In this document: piece after piece, positions 24,903-33,907 of the stretch
Layout of the letters: each line of letters begins with the position of its first letter
Numbering within the stretch: the first letter of the stretch is position 1
From: Streptomyces sp. Mut1
Lineage (GTDB): Bacteria; Actinomycetota; Actinomycetes; Streptomycetales; Streptomycetaceae
Length of the DNA stretch: 64,000 bases
Direction: 5' to 3'
NCBI RefSeq assembly: GCF_030719295.1
Contig: NZ_CP120997.1
Coordinates: 5,219,501-5,283,500 of the forward strand
Notes under the pieces: generated by a model
The model's input: only the letters and a program-made list of their open reading frames with translations
Database searches by the model: none
Told to the model about the DNA's origin: nothing
Program-made: the position numbers and the translations under genes

Positions 24903-25688
24903 ATGGGCAATCCCGAGGATGCGCGCATTCCCGAGGGTGCGGAGATCCCCGAGGGCGCGGTACTGCCCGAGGAGCAGCGGCTCGGCCCGGTACTGCGCCG
25001 CAGGGACCAGGTACAGCCCGGCACGACCGATCAGCGGCTGCTGGACTCCGAGGACGACTCCGAGTGGGTGCACACCGACCCGTGGCGGGTGATGCGCATC
25101 CAGTCGGAGTTCGTCGAGGGCTTCGGCGCGCTCGCCGAACTGCCGAGCGCCATCAGCGTCTTCGGCTCGGCCCGCACCCCGGCCGGGGCGCCGGAGTACG
25201 AGGCGGGCGTACGGATCGGCCGGGCGCTGGTCGACGCGGGCTTCGCGGTCATCACGGGGGGCGGTCCCGGCGCGATGGAGGCGGCGAACAAGGGGGCGCG
25301 CGAGGCGAAGGGCGTCTCGGTCGGCCTCGGCATCGAGCTGCCCTTCGAGTCCGGCCTCAACCAGCACGTCGACATCGGCGTCAACTTCCGCTACTTCTTC
25401 GTCCGCAAGACGATGTTCGTGAAGTACGCCCAGGGCTTCGTCGTCCTGCCCGGCGGCCTGGGCACCCTGGACGAACTCTTCGAGGCGCTGACCCTCGTCC
25501 AGACCGGCAAGGTCACCCGCTTCCCGATCGTCCTGTTCGGCACGGCCTACTGGGGCGGCCTGGTCGACTGGCTGCGCGACACGGTGGTGGCCCAGGGCAA
25601 GGCCTCGGAGAAGGACCTCCTGCTCTTCCACGTGACGGACGACGTGGACGAGGCGGTGGCCCTGGTCACGAAGGAGGTCGGCCGCTGA
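24903..25688 (+). CDS. LOG-family (TIGR00730) Rossmann-fold protein
   Basis: 261 residues. The family motif PGGLGTLDELFEALTLVQTGK and the nucleotide-binding GGGPGAMEAANKGA are intact. Such proteins are cytokinin-riboside-monophosphate phosphoribohydrolases or related nucleotidases; the bacterial role is unclear. An N-terminal extension of about 60 residues contains IPEGAEIPEGAVLPEE-type repeats. The ATG has GGAGGGAGCAGGTC before it. A TACGCT -10 (24842-24847) and a leader hairpin (CGGAGGCGC/GCGCCTCCG, about 24855-24880) precede it. It lies beside dapE as in mycobacteria. Confidence 0.9.
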   Translation: MGNPEDARIPEGAEIPEGAVLPEEQRLGPVLRRRDQVQPGTTDQRLLDSEDDSEWVHTDPWRVMRIQSEFVEGFGALAELPSAISVFGSARTPAGAPEYEAGVRIGRALVDAGFAVITGGGPGAMEAANKGAREAKGVSVGLGIELPFESGLNQHVDIGVNFRYFFVRKTMFVKYAQGFVVLPGGLGTLDELFEALTLVQTGKVTRFPIVLFGTAYWGGLVDWLRDTVVAQGKASEKDLLLFHVTDDVDEAVALVTKEVGR

Positions 25689-25690
25689 GC

Positions 25691-25791
25691 CCGGGGGCGC
25701 TGCCCCCGGACCCCTGCTCCTCAATCGCCGGAGGGGCTGGATCTCGCCCACCGGCGGAGGCGAATTCAAGCCCCTCCGGCGCTTGAGGAGC
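25691..25791. repeat. Long intergenic inverted repeat of a common Streptomyces type
   Basis: Arms 25716-25738 and 25769-25791 are near-perfect 23-bp inverted repeats (GCTCCTCAATCGCCGGAGG and its counterpart) around a 30-nt loop. A second GC-rich hairpin (CCGGGGGC/GCCCCCGG) precedes them. From memory, sequences of this kind are dispersed between genes in many streptomycetes. Lying between convergent genes, it probably acts as a bidirectional terminator. Confidence 0.75.
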
Positions 25792-25842
25792 GGGGCCCGG
25801 GGCAGCGCCCCGGTTCCGGGAAGGGGCGGGTAGGGGAACAGG

Positions 25843-25890
25843 CCCACCCGCAGGCGCCCCCACCCGCAGGCGCCCCCACCCGCGGGCGCG
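25843..25890. repeat. Three tandem 16-bp repeats
   Basis: CCCACCCGCAGGCGCC is repeated exactly at 25843 and 25859, and with three changes at 25875. They lie just downstream of the folP stop. No function is evident. Confidence 0.8.
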
Positions 25891-25908
25891 ACGCCCGCCC
25901 CGCCCCGC

Positions 25909-26781
25909 CTACGCCAACCCTCGCCGCGCGACCGCCGGCGCCCGCCACCCCGCGATGGACGCCACCATGTCCAGAACCTCCCGCGTCTCGCCCACCTCAT
26001 GCACCCGGTACACCCGCGCCCCCAGCCACGCCGACACCGCCGTCGTCGCCAGCGTCCCGAGCAGCCGCTCCTTCACCGGCCGGTCCAGCGTCTCGCCCAC
26101 GAAGTCCTTGTTGGAGAGCGAGACCAGCACCGGCCACCCCGTCTCCGTCATCTCGCCGAGCCGGCGCGTCGCCTCCAGCGAGTGCCGGGTGTTCTTCCCG
26201 AAGTCGTGACCGGGGTCGATCATGATCCCGTCCGGCCGGACCCCGAGCTTCACGGCCCGCTCGGCCAGCCCCACGGTCACCCCGAGGATGTCGGCCATCA
26301 CGTCCTCGTACCCCACCCGGTGCGGCCGGGTCCGCGGCTCCGCGCCCCCGGCATGCGTGCAGACGAGCCCCGCCCCGTACCGCGCGGCGACCTCCGCCAG
26401 CTTCGGGTCCACCCCGCCCCACGCGTCGTTCAGCAGATCCGCCCCGGCCTCGCAGACCGCCTCGCCGACCTCGTGGCGCCAGGTGTCGACGCTGATCACC
26501 ACGTCCGGGTGACGGCGGCGCACCTCGGCGACGAACCCCACCGTGCGGCGGGCCTCCTCCTCGGCGGTGACCTCCTCGCCGGGCCCGGCCTTGACCCCGC
26601 CGATGTCGATGATCGCCGCGCCGTCGGCCACGGCCTGCTCGACCCGGGCGAGCGCGGGCTCGTCCCGGAAGGTGGCGCCCCGGTCGTAGAAGGAGTCCGG
26701 GGTGCGGTTCACGATCGCCATGATCACCGGCTCGTGCGCACCGAATTCGCGCCGCCCCAGCCGGAGCGCACCGCTTGCCAT
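25909..26781 (-). CDS. folP: Dihydropteroate synthase
   Basis: 290 residues from the ATG at 26781. Pterin-binding signatures are MAIVNRTPDSFYDRG, IIDIGGVKAGPGEEV, LNDAWGG and MIDPGHDFGKNTRHS. It joins dihydropterin pyrophosphate and p-aminobenzoate in folate synthesis. The position between the LOG gene and the DivIVA-domain/tag genes matches the mycobacterial folP2 locus, and FolP2-type paralogues there are reported not to rescue DHPS loss, so enzymatic activity is likely but not certain. No other folate gene is adjacent. Confidence 0.9.
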   Translation of the reverse strand: MASGALRLGRREFGAHEPVIMAIVNRTPDSFYDRGATFRDEPALARVEQAVADGAAIIDIGGVKAGPGEEVTAEEEARRTVGFVAEVRRRHPDVVISVDTWRHEVGEAVCEAGADLLNDAWGGVDPKLAEVAARYGAGLVCTHAGGAEPRTRPHRVGYEDVMADILGVTVGLAERAVKLGVRPDGIMIDPGHDFGKNTRHSLEATRRLGEMTETGWPVLVSLSNKDFVGETLDRPVKERLLGTLATTAVSAWLGARVYRVHEVGETREVLDMVASIAGWRAPAVARRGLA

Positions 26782-26902
26782 CCGAGTCCCTCTCTGTGAA
26801 TCCGCCCGGCAGATGACCTGCCGAGGCCAACTGCCGACCCTAACTGTCACTGCCTCATGGCACGATCGGACCCGGACGAATTCCGCTCCCGGGGAGATAC
26901 GC

Positions 26903-27364
26903 GTGTTCTGGTTCTTGCTGCTGGCGATGGTGGTGGTGGTTGCCGCGGTCACCCTCGCGGTGGTCGGTGGAGGCAGGAGCGCCATCCTGCAGGACGTGGC
27001 GCCCGAGCAGCTGACGGACCCGCTGCCCGCCGCCCGTCCGGTCGGCCGGGCGGATGTCGAGGCGCTGCGGCTGCCCGTGGCCGCCCGGGGCTACCGGATG
27101 GCCGATGTGGACGACGCGCTGAGCCGGCTCGGCGCCGAGCTCGCCGAGCGGGACGCGCGGATCGCGGAGCTGGAGGCGGCGCTCGCCGGAGCGCAGGCCA
27201 CCCGCCCCGGCCGCCCCGACCTGCTCAAGGAGCCGCCGGCCGGCCCGGACCGGCCCCGGCATGCCCCCACGGAGCCCGCCGGACAGGCCGCCCCGCCGGA
27301 GACCGCCCGGCAGGCCCCGCAGGACGCCGGGACGGACCGCACCGACGGGGAGACCGGCCGATGA
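26903..27364 (+). CDS. DivIVA-domain membrane protein
   Basis: 153 residues from the GTG at 26903 (GGGGAG upstream). One N-terminal membrane helix (FWFLLLAMVVVVAAVTLAVV), a DivIVA-type motif (LPVAARGYRMADVDDALSRL), a short coiled coil (ELAERDARIAELEAAL) and a disordered Pro/Ala-rich tail. It is probably a membrane-tethered partner of polar growth or septation machinery; this is inferred from the domain. The stop overlaps the tag start by ATGA. Confidence 0.85.
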   Translation: MFWFLLLAMVVVVAAVTLAVVGGGRSAILQDVAPEQLTDPLPAARPVGRADVEALRLPVAARGYRMADVDDALSRLGAELAERDARIAELEAALAGAQATRPGRPDLLKEPPAGPDRPRHAPTEPAGQAAPPETARQAPQDAGTDRTDGETGR

Positions 27365-27948
27365 CCGGCGAGGCCGTGGCGGCGGCCGACGGCGAGCTGC
27401 GCTGCCCCTGGGGCCTGTCCACCGAGGACTACCTCTGGTACCACGACACCGAGTGGGGCCGCCCGGTCCGCGGCGACGACGCCCTGTTCGAGCGGCTGTG
27501 CCTGGAGGCGTTCCAGTCCGGGCTGTCCTGGCTGACGATCCTGCGCCGCCGGGAGGGCTTCCGCAGCGCGTTCGCCCGGTTCAGCATCCCGGCGGTGGCG
27601 GCGTTCACGGACGCGGACCGCGAGCGGCTGCTGGCCGACGAGGGCATCATCCGCAACCGGGCGAAGGTCGACGCGACCATGGCCAACGCCCGGACGCTGG
27701 CGGGCTGGCGGGCTGGCGAGCTGGACGAGCTGATCTGGTCGTACGCCCCGGACCCGGTGGGCCGGCCGGCCCCGAAGACCCTCGCGGACGTACCGGCGGT
27801 CACCACCGAGTCGACGGCCCTGGCGAAGGAACTGAAGAAGCGGGGGCTGCGGTTCATCGGTCCGACCACGGCCTACGCACTGATGCAGGCGTGCGGGCTG
27901 GTCGACGACCACCTCGCCGACTGCGTCTCCCGCCCCACCCCCGCGTAA
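27361..27948 (+). CDS. tag: DNA-3-methyladenine glycosylase I
   Basis: 195 residues. The typical N-terminus LRCPWGLSTEDYLWYHDTEWGRPV and FQSGLSWLTILRRREGFR (catalytic Glu within), with zinc-site residues (early Cys, YHDTEWG His, late His and Cys in DDHLADC), are present. It excises 3-methyladenine from alkylated DNA. It is translationally coupled to the upstream DivIVA-domain gene. Confidence 0.94.
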   Translation: MTGEAVAAADGELRCPWGLSTEDYLWYHDTEWGRPVRGDDALFERLCLEAFQSGLSWLTILRRREGFRSAFARFSIPAVAAFTDADRERLLADEGIIRNRAKVDATMANARTLAGWRAGELDELIWSYAPDPVGRPAPKTLADVPAVTTESTALAKELKKRGLRFIGPTTAYALMQACGLVDDHLADCVSRPTPA

Positions 27949-27981
27949 GGGAACGCGTCGGGGCGGGACGGGCCCGCCGGG

Positions 27982-28794
27982 CTACCGCCCGAGATACTTC
28001 GGCTTCTCCTTGGCGAGGAAGGCCCGCACCGCGATGGAGTGGTCCTCGGACACGCCCGCCTTCGTCTGGAGCTCGTCCTCCTTCTCCAGCGCCTCGCCCA
28101 GGGTGTGCCCGGCGCCGAAGGCGAGCGATTCCTTGAGCGCCGCGTACGCCACCGTCGGCCCGTCGGCCAGGGCGCGGGCCACGGCGGCGGCCTCGGCGGC
28201 GAGATCGGCCGCGGGCACCAGCTTGTTGACGATGCCCAGGCCGTGGGCGTCCTGCGCCGAGATGGAGCGCGGGAAGAGCAGCAGGTCGGCGGCGCGGCTG
28301 TGGCCGATCAGCCGGGGCAGGGTCCAGGAGACGCCCGAGTCCGCGGTCAGGGCCACCCCGGCGAACGAGGTGTTGAACGAGGCGGTGTCGGCGGCCACCC
28401 GGTAGTCGCAGGCGAGCGCGAAGCCGAAGCCCGCGCCGGCGGCGGCCCCGTTGATCCCGGCCACGACCGGCTTCGGCATCTCGGTGAGGGCCCGCACGAT
28501 CGGGTTGTAGTGCTCGCTCACCGTGCTGAGCGCGTTGCCGCCGCCCGGCGCCTGGGCCTCCGCGAGCTTGGTCAGGTGCTCCTTGAGGTCCTGGCCCACG
28601 CAGAAGGCCCTCCCGCCGGACGCGGTGAGCAGCACGGCCCGTACGCCGGTGTCGGCGCCGGCCGTCCGCAGGGCGTCGCGCAGCGCGACCTTGGCCGCGG
28701 TGTTCATGGCGTTCATCGCGTCGGGGCGGTTGATCGTGATCGTCGCGAGCCCGTCGCTGAGGTCGTAGAGCACCGCGTCGTCGTGATCGGCCAT
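27982..28794 (-). CDS. Enoyl-CoA hydratase/isomerase family protein
   Basis: 270 residues of the crotonase fold. The oxyanion-hole segments are GGRAFCVGQDLKEHL and INGAAAGAGFGFALACD; the usual catalytic Glu positions read ALTADSGVSWTLPRLIG, like PaaG/MenB-type isomerases (an Asp is present). The ATG at 28794 has AAAGGGGA upstream. It acts on an acyl-CoA of unknown chain. It is monocistronic. Confidence 0.9.
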   Translation of the reverse strand: MADHDDAVLYDLSDGLATITINRPDAMNAMNTAAKVALRDALRTAGADTGVRAVLLTASGGRAFCVGQDLKEHLTKLAEAQAPGGGNALSTVSEHYNPIVRALTEMPKPVVAGINGAAAGAGFGFALACDYRVAADTASFNTSFAGVALTADSGVSWTLPRLIGHSRAADLLLFPRSISAQDAHGLGIVNKLVPAADLAAEAAAVARALADGPTVAYAALKESLAFGAGHTLGEALEKEDELQTKAGVSEDHSIAVRAFLAKEKPKYLGR

Positions 28795-29107
28795 GGATGG
28801 TCCCCTTTGCGTGTCGTTCACCAGCCTGTCCACGCAAGCATGGCCGACTTCGCCCTGGGCGGACATGTGACCTGCGTCAAATAATTCTGTGCCGCAGAGG
28901 GGGTGCAGAGGCCGGAGTATCGCAGTCGGATCGCCGAATTGGGTGGTTTTGAGTGTGCGCGTTGCGCAAGCGATGCAGAGCGATGTTGGTCATCGGGGTC
29001 GGTGATGCGGGATAATGACCTGGAAGCACTGTGTTCGATGCCGGTGAGGCAGCGCCTGTCATGGGGCCGCCGGTTGCGATGAGCTGGTTTCAGGAAGGGG
29101 AACGAGC
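28795..29107 (+). promoter_or_regulatory. Intergenic region with likely promoter of the DUF3117 gene
   Basis: 313 bp between divergent genes. TTGGTC (28986-28991) and GATAAT (29011-29016) with a 19-bp spacer make a plausible vegetative promoter for the DUF3117 gene at 29108. No other element was recognised. Confidence 0.45.
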
Positions 29108-29275
29108 ATGGCGGCCATGAAGCCGCGGACGGGCGACGGCCCGCTCGAGGTGACAAAGGAGGGGCGGGGCATCGTCATGCGCGTTCCGCTCGAAGGCGGC
29201 GGTCGGCTTGTCGTGGAGCTGACTCCGGACGAGGCCGATGCCCTCGGCGATGCCCTCAAGAAGGTCGTCGGCTGA
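29108..29275 (+). CDS. DUF3117 small conserved actinobacterial protein
   Basis: 55 residues, MAAMKPRTGDGPLEVTKEGR onward, ending DALKKVVG. It is close to identical to what I recall of the DUF3117 family, whose members are nearly always this length and highly conserved. AGGAAGGGG precedes the ATG. Short charged beta-rich sequence without motif; the function is unknown. It is short enough to be missed by gene finders. A strong terminator follows. Confidence 0.93.
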   Translation: MAAMKPRTGDGPLEVTKEGRGIVMRVPLEGGGRLVVELTPDEADALGDALKKVVG

Positions 29276-29293
29276 GCAGAGGCGCCCACACTT

Positions 29294-29334
29294 CACTACT
29301 GCCCCGGCACGGTTCCCGTGCCGGGGCAGTAGTG
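29294..29334. terminator. Bidirectional terminator after the DUF3117 gene
   Basis: Perfect 19-bp stem (29294-29312 with 29316-29334) and 3-nt loop, between convergent genes. Confidence 0.85.
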
Positions 29335-29369
29335 CGTCCGGGGCCGGACGCCGGAGGGAGCCGTACGGC

Positions 29370-30035
29370 TCAGCCCCGGCGGACCGCGCAGAGCAGGCCG
29401 TCACCCACCGGCAGCAGGGTCGCCATCAGCTCCTGGCTCTCGCGGACCGCGCGCAGCAGCTCGCGCAGCCGCAGCACCTCCGCGGGCTGGGCCGCGGAGT
29501 CGACCGTACGGCCGTCCGCGAAGACGCCCTCGAAGCAGACCAGGCCTCCGGGCCGCAGAAGGCGCAACGATTCAGCGAGGCAGTCCAGGCTCTCCATGCG
29601 GTCGCCGTCGCAGAAGACGAGGTCGTAACCGCCGTCCGCGAGCCGGGGGAGCACGTCGAGCGCGCGGCCGGGGATGAAGCGGGAGCGGTTGGCGGCGAAG
29701 CCCGCGGCCCGGAAGGCCTCACGGGCGAACTGCTGGCGCTCGGGCTCCGGGTCGACCGTGGTCAGCACCCCGTCCGGCCGCATCCCGTGCAGCAGATAGA
29801 TGCCGGACACGCCGGTGCCGGTGCCGATTTCCGCCACGGCTTTGGCGTCCGTCGTGGCAGCGAGCAGGCGCAGCGCTGCGCCGGTGCCTGGCGACACCGA
29901 GCGGAGCCCCGCGTCCCGGGCACGGTCCCGGGCCCAGCGCAGTGCTTCGTCCTCGGCGACAAAGGCGTCGGCGAACGCCCAGCTCGTCTGCCGGTTGGCG
30001 GTAATGACCCTCTCCTGTCCCCTTAGTTGGCGCAA
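29370..30035 (-). CDS. O-methyltransferase (class I, caffeoyl-CoA/catechol type)
   Basis: Up to 221 residues from a TTG at 30035. SAM motif I is [19 protein letters not shown], followed by [10 protein letters not shown] and the metal-binding DLVFCDGDR. It methylates a hydroxyl with SAM and a divalent cation. The start is unusual: no ribosome site precedes the TTG, while AGGAG lies six bases before an ATT codon (30005-30003, ...[10 protein letters not shown]) and a TACAGT -10 lies next to the TTG. Divergent placement beside sigE matches the mycobacterial Rv1220c-sigE pair. Confidence 0.88.
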   Translation of the reverse strand: MRQLRGQERVITANRQTSWAFADAFVAEDEALRWARDRARDAGLRSVSPGTGAALRLLAATTDAKAVAEIGTGTGVSGIYLLHGMRPDGVLTTVDPEPERQQFAREAFRAAGFAANRSRFIPGRALDVLPRLADGGYDLVFCDGDRMESLDCLAESLRLLRPGGLVCFEGVFADGRTVDSAAQPAEVLRLRELLRAVRESQELMATLLPVGDGLLCAVRRG

Positions 30036-30213
30036 CGGTGACTGTATCCGCTGGACCCGGGAACCCGCAGATGGGACCGGGCGTTGTGTAAGCGCGGGGG
30101 AAAGCCCGTGGATCAGGCCCGCCGACCGGGTCCGGTGCGCGGGCGGCGGTTCCGGGGAGATCCCCGGCCCCAGCTGGAAAAAGGCTTATCCGGAGCTAAC
30201 GGGCGAGGTGGCT

Positions 30214-30975
30214 ATGGTAGGGGTTCCACTGGACACCACCAGAGCCGACAGGGGAGGTGCGGCTGCGCCTGTGGATCGGGGAGGAGTGCTGCGGCGCTTT
30301 CTCAGGTCGGCGGGTGAGCCGAAATCCGTGACCGACATTGCTGACCGTTCTTCCAACGACTCCGCACCGACCGCGACCTTCGCCTCAGATGCGGAATCCC
30401 AGGCGTGGACCCCGCCCACATGGGAAGAGATCGTCAGCACGCACAGCGGTCGTGTCTACCGCCTTGCCTACCGGCTGACAGGAAACCAGCACGACGCCGA
30501 GGACCTCACGCAGGAGGTCTTCGTCCGTGTCTTCCGTTCGCTGTCGACGTACACGCCCGGCACCTTCGAGGGCTGGCTGCACCGCATCACGACCAACCTC
30601 TTCCTGGACATGGTCCGCCGCAAGCAGCGCATCCGCTTCGACTCCCTCGGGGACGACGCGGCCGAGCGCCTGCCCAGCCGCGAGCCCTCCCCCCAGCAAG
30701 TGTTCAACGACACCCACTTCGACGCGGACGTCCAGCAGGCGCTGGACACCCTCGCGCCCGAGTTCCGGGCCGCCGTCGTGCTCTGTGACATCGAGGGACT
30801 GTCGTACGAGGAGATCGCCGCGACGCTCGGCGTGAAGCTCGGTACGGTGCGCAGCCGCATCCACCGCGGGCGTTCCCACCTGCGCAAGGCGCTGCGGCAC
30901 CGCTCGCCCGAGGCGCGCGCCGAGCAGCGCTCGCTGGCGGGCGCCCTCCTGGCAGGGGAGGGCGGCACGGCGTGA
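30214..30975 (+). CDS. sigE: ECF sigma factor, SigE type
   Basis: 253 residues. Region 2 is [20 protein letters not shown] with [14 protein letters not shown] and [19 protein letters not shown]; region 4 is [21 protein letters not shown] with [16 protein letters not shown]. About 75 N-terminal residues precede region 2. The start is uncertain: ATG 30214 or in-frame GTG 30208, with GAGG nearby. The next genes encode a zinc anti-sigma factor, HtrA and TatB, as in the M. tuberculosis sigE envelope-stress locus, so it is the orthologue of that factor rather than of the S. coelicolor protein also named SigE. A hairpin (CCGGGG/CCCCGG near 30155) sits in its leader. Confidence 0.93.
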   Translation: MVGVPLDTTRADRGGAAAPVDRGGVLRRFLRSAGEPKSVTDIADRSSNDSAPTATFASDAESQAWTPPTWEEIVSTHSGRVYRLAYRLTGNQHDAEDLTQEVFVRVFRSLSTYTPGTFEGWLHRITTNLFLDMVRRKQRIRFDSLGDDAAERLPSREPSPQQVFNDTHFDADVQQALDTLAPEFRAAVVLCDIEGLSYEEIAATLGVKLGTVRSRIHRGRSHLRKALRHRSPEARAEQRSLAGALLAGEGGTA

Positions 30976-31976
30976 GCGGCACAGTTCCGACCCCCGCGGA
31001 ACAACACCTGGGGGACCGCCTCGCCGCGCTCGTCGACGGCGAGCTCAAACACGACGCCCGCGACCGGGTCCTCGCCCACCTCGCGACCTGCGCCCGGTGC
31101 AAGGCCGAGGCGGCCGCCCAGCGCCGCCTGAAGGACGTGTTCGCGCAGGCGGCCCCTCCCTCGCCCTCCGAGGGGTTCCTGGCCCGCCTCCAGGGCCTTC
31201 CGGGCGGCCCGCCGGGTGGTGACGACGACCGTCAGGGAAGACCCCTGGGCGGCTCCGGGCGATTCGGTGACGGACCGGTGCCCGGGACGCGCCCCGCGAA
31301 CGGCAGGGCCGACCTCACCCCGGGCGGCGGCCCCCTGGACGGCTTCGGCTACCTCCCGACCGTCCACGGCTCCGGCACCGCGCTCCCCGCGGGACCGGCC
31401 GGCTCCGTCTTCCGCATCCACGAGGTGGGCCGCGAGGCCGACCGCTCGCCCTGGCGGGGCCGCAGGTTCGCCTTCGCCGCCGCGAGCGCCGTCTCGCTGG
31501 CCGCCATCGCGCTCGGCGGCGCCCTGCCGACGAGCACCGGCTCCGACGCCAACACCCGCGCCGGAGGCTCCGGCAACACCGTGACCCCGGTCGACGCCAA
31601 CACCCGCGCCGGTACGGGCGCCACGGCCGGCCGCCGGAGCGGTTCGGGGCAGGGATCGCTCACCGCGCAGCGCCGGGACGACCTCCCGGTCTCCCTGGTG
31701 GTGAACACCGCGCCCCCCGCGTACACCCCGGCGCCCTCGCTCCTGGCCACCGGCCGGCTGACGGCGAGCCCGTTCGGACTCTCCCTCCGCTCCGACGAGT
31801 CCGAGCCCGCGCTGATACGCCCCGGTGGGGCCGATTCCCTGCTCACCCATGCCCTGGGCAGCGGGCTCGATCCGGTCCTGCCCGTCCGCTCGGCGACGTC
31901 CTTTCTGCCGCCCACGTCGGCCGCCGCGAAACCGGCCTCCTCCGACCACGGGCTGCCGCTCTCCCCGCGTCGCTGA
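30972..31976 (+). CDS. Zinc-finger anti-sigma factor of SigE (RseA-like)
   Basis: 334 residues from a GTG overlapping the sigma-factor stop (GTGA), the standard arrangement for a cognate anti-sigma. The N-terminal ZAS domain has HLATCARC (HxxxCxxC). A Gly/Pro-rich linker, a possible membrane helix ([20 protein letters not shown]) and a 130-residue Thr/Ser/Pro-rich extracytoplasmic tail follow. It would hold SigE at the membrane until released by redox or envelope stress. The tail is longer than in mycobacterial RseA and lacks a domain I recognise. Confidence 0.88.
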   Translation: MSGTVPTPAEQHLGDRLAALVDGELKHDARDRVLAHLATCARCKAEAAAQRRLKDVFAQAAPPSPSEGFLARLQGLPGGPPGGDDDRQGRPLGGSGRFGDGPVPGTRPANGRADLTPGGGPLDGFGYLPTVHGSGTALPAGPAGSVFRIHEVGREADRSPWRGRRFAFAAASAVSLAAIALGGALPTSTGSDANTRAGGSGNTVTPVDANTRAGTGATAGRRSGSGQGSLTAQRRDDLPVSLVVNTAPPAYTPAPSLLATGRLTASPFGLSLRSDESEPALIRPGGADSLLTHALGSGLDPVLPVRSATSFLPPTSAAAKPASSDHGLPLSPRR

Positions 31977-32098
31977 TCCAGCGGCCCGCACGGGCTGCAC
32001 AGGTCCGGCTCAAACCTGGTTGAATTCCGGCAGGATTTTCGGGTGGGACGCCCCTGCGGGGGCGTGCGGAGGCCGGTTGCGGCAGTTGCGGGGAGACG

Positions 32099-33808
32099 AT
32101 GGACGACGGGAAGCCGACCGAGCCCAGGGCGAAGTGGTGGAGCCGGCCCACGGCGGGGCGCACCACCCCCACGGCGTCCGATGAGCCGACCGTCCAGGAC
32201 GCGGCCCCGTCGCCGACGGACACGGCCGGCGCGCCGCCCGCACCCGGCCAGGAGCCGGAGACCGCGCAGCGGGAGCACGCGACGCCCGGGTCCCCGGTGG
32301 CGCCCGGGGCCGCCGGGGCTCCCGATGCCGGGGAAGCCCCCGTGGCCGTCGACACCCCGCGTCCCGCACAGCCCCTGCACGAGCCGGACCCGTACAGCAC
32401 GCCGCCCTACGGCGGCCCCGGACCGTGGGCGCCCGCCCCTCCCGTGCAGCGGCCGACGCCCCCGCACGGCACGCCCGTACCGCCGCCGTACGCGGGGACG
32501 AACGGCGCGGGCATGACCCTCGCGCCCGCCGACCCGGCGCCCGCCTTCCCACCCCCGACGGCGCCCCAGCAGCCGCAGGAGGCCGCGCACGCGCCCGCAC
32601 AGCACCCGCCGGCCCCGCAGTGGCAGAGCTACGACCCCTGGGGGGCGCCCCGGCAGCCCCTCGTCACCCAGCCGGGCCCCCCGCTCCCCGACGGCCGGCG
32701 GAAGAACCGGCGCGGTGCGACGCTGGTCGGCGCGCTGCTCCTCGCCCTGGTCGCGGGCGGGATCGGCGGCGGGATCGGCGCCTACATAGAGCGCAACGGC
32801 GGCCTCACCAGCGTCGAGCTGCCGCAGGACGAGCGGGACGGCGGCGGCCGCGCCCCGGACAGCGTGGCGGGCATCGCGGCCAGTGCCCTGCCCAGCGTGG
32901 TGACCCTGCACGTCAGCGGTACCACCGAGTCCGGCACCGGCACCGGCTTCGTCCTGGACGACCGGGGCCACATCCTCACCAACAACCACGTGGTCGCCCC
33001 GGCCGGTTCCTCCGGCGAGATCACCGTGACGTTCAGCGGGGGCGAGACCGCCAGGGCAGAGGTCGTCGGCAAGGACAGCGGCTACGACCTGGCCGTGGTC
33101 AAGGTCAGCGGCGTCTCCGGGCTGAAGCCGCTGCCGCTGGGCAACTCCGACAACGTCCAGGTCGGCGACCCGGTGGTGGCCATCGGAGCCCCGTTCGACC
33201 TGTCCAACACCGTCACCTCCGGCATCATCAGCGCCAAGGACCGGCCGATCACCGCGGGCGGCGAGAAGGGCGACGGCAGCGACGTCAGTTACGTCAACGC
33301 GCTCCAGACCGACGCCCCGATCAACCCGGGCAACTCCGGCGGCCCGCTGGTGGACACCGACGCCCACGTCATCGGGATCAACAGCGCCATCCGCGCCGCC
33401 GACAGCGGCTCCTCGGCCGAGGGCGGGCAGGCCGGGTCCATCGGCCTCGGCTTCGCCATCCCGATCAACCAGGGCAAGCGCGTCGCCGAGGAGCTGATCA
33501 ACACCGGCAAGGCGACCCACCCCGTGATCGGTGTCACTCTCGACATGAAGTACACCGGGGACGGCGCCAAGGTCGGGTCGGGCGCCCGGGGCGCCTCGCC
33601 CGTGACACCGGGCGGTCCGGCGGACAAGGCGGGCATCAGGCCGGACGACATCATCACCGGGGTGGACGGGAAGCGGGTGCACAGCGGCGAGGAGCTGATA
33701 GTCAAGATCCGCTCGCACCGGCCGGGGGACCGTCTTGAGTTCACCCTGACCCGTGGTGGTAAAGACCTGTCCATAACTTTGACCCTGGGGTCGGCAACCG
33801 GCACGTGA
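32099..33808 (+). CDS. htrA: HtrA/DegP-type membrane serine protease with PDZ domain
   Basis: 569 residues. A Pro/Ala-rich cytoplasmic region of about 200 residues, one membrane helix (VGALLLALVAGGIGGGIGAY), a trypsin-like domain and a C-terminal PDZ domain. The catalytic triad is H297 (TNNHVVAP), D330 (GYDLAVVKV) and S413 (NPGNSGGPL). It degrades or refolds damaged proteins outside the membrane. The 122-bp gap after the anti-sigma gene may hold its own promoter. Membership in the sigE locus suggests stress induction and a possible role in clearing the anti-sigma. Confidence 0.94.
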   Translation: MDDGKPTEPRAKWWSRPTAGRTTPTASDEPTVQDAAPSPTDTAGAPPAPGQEPETAQREHATPGSPVAPGAAGAPDAGEAPVAVDTPRPAQPLHEPDPYSTPPYGGPGPWAPAPPVQRPTPPHGTPVPPPYAGTNGAGMTLAPADPAPAFPPPTAPQQPQEAAHAPAQHPPAPQWQSYDPWGAPRQPLVTQPGPPLPDGRRKNRRGATLVGALLLALVAGGIGGGIGAYIERNGGLTSVELPQDERDGGGRAPDSVAGIAASALPSVVTLHVSGTTESGTGTGFVLDDRGHILTNNHVVAPAGSSGEITVTFSGGETARAEVVGKDSGYDLAVVKVSGVSGLKPLPLGNSDNVQVGDPVVAIGAPFDLSNTVTSGIISAKDRPITAGGEKGDGSDVSYVNALQTDAPINPGNSGGPLVDTDAHVIGINSAIRAADSGSSAEGGQAGSIGLGFAIPINQGKRVAEELINTGKATHPVIGVTLDMKYTGDGAKVGSGARGASPVTPGGPADKAGIRPDDIITGVDGKRVHSGEELIVKIRSHRPGDRLEFTLTRGGKDLSITLTLGSATGT

Positions 33809-33907
33809 CGGCCACGGGAAGCTACCGTCCGGACAGATTCCCCGGGTACCGTGGGCCGAGTCCGGACCTCATCCGAGCTGGTCGCGGAGAAGACGAGGAG
33901 CCGCAAG

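Noticed and set aside
25843..25890. CRISPR-like array
   Set aside because: The three 16-bp units are directly adjacent without spacers, and no cas genes are present.
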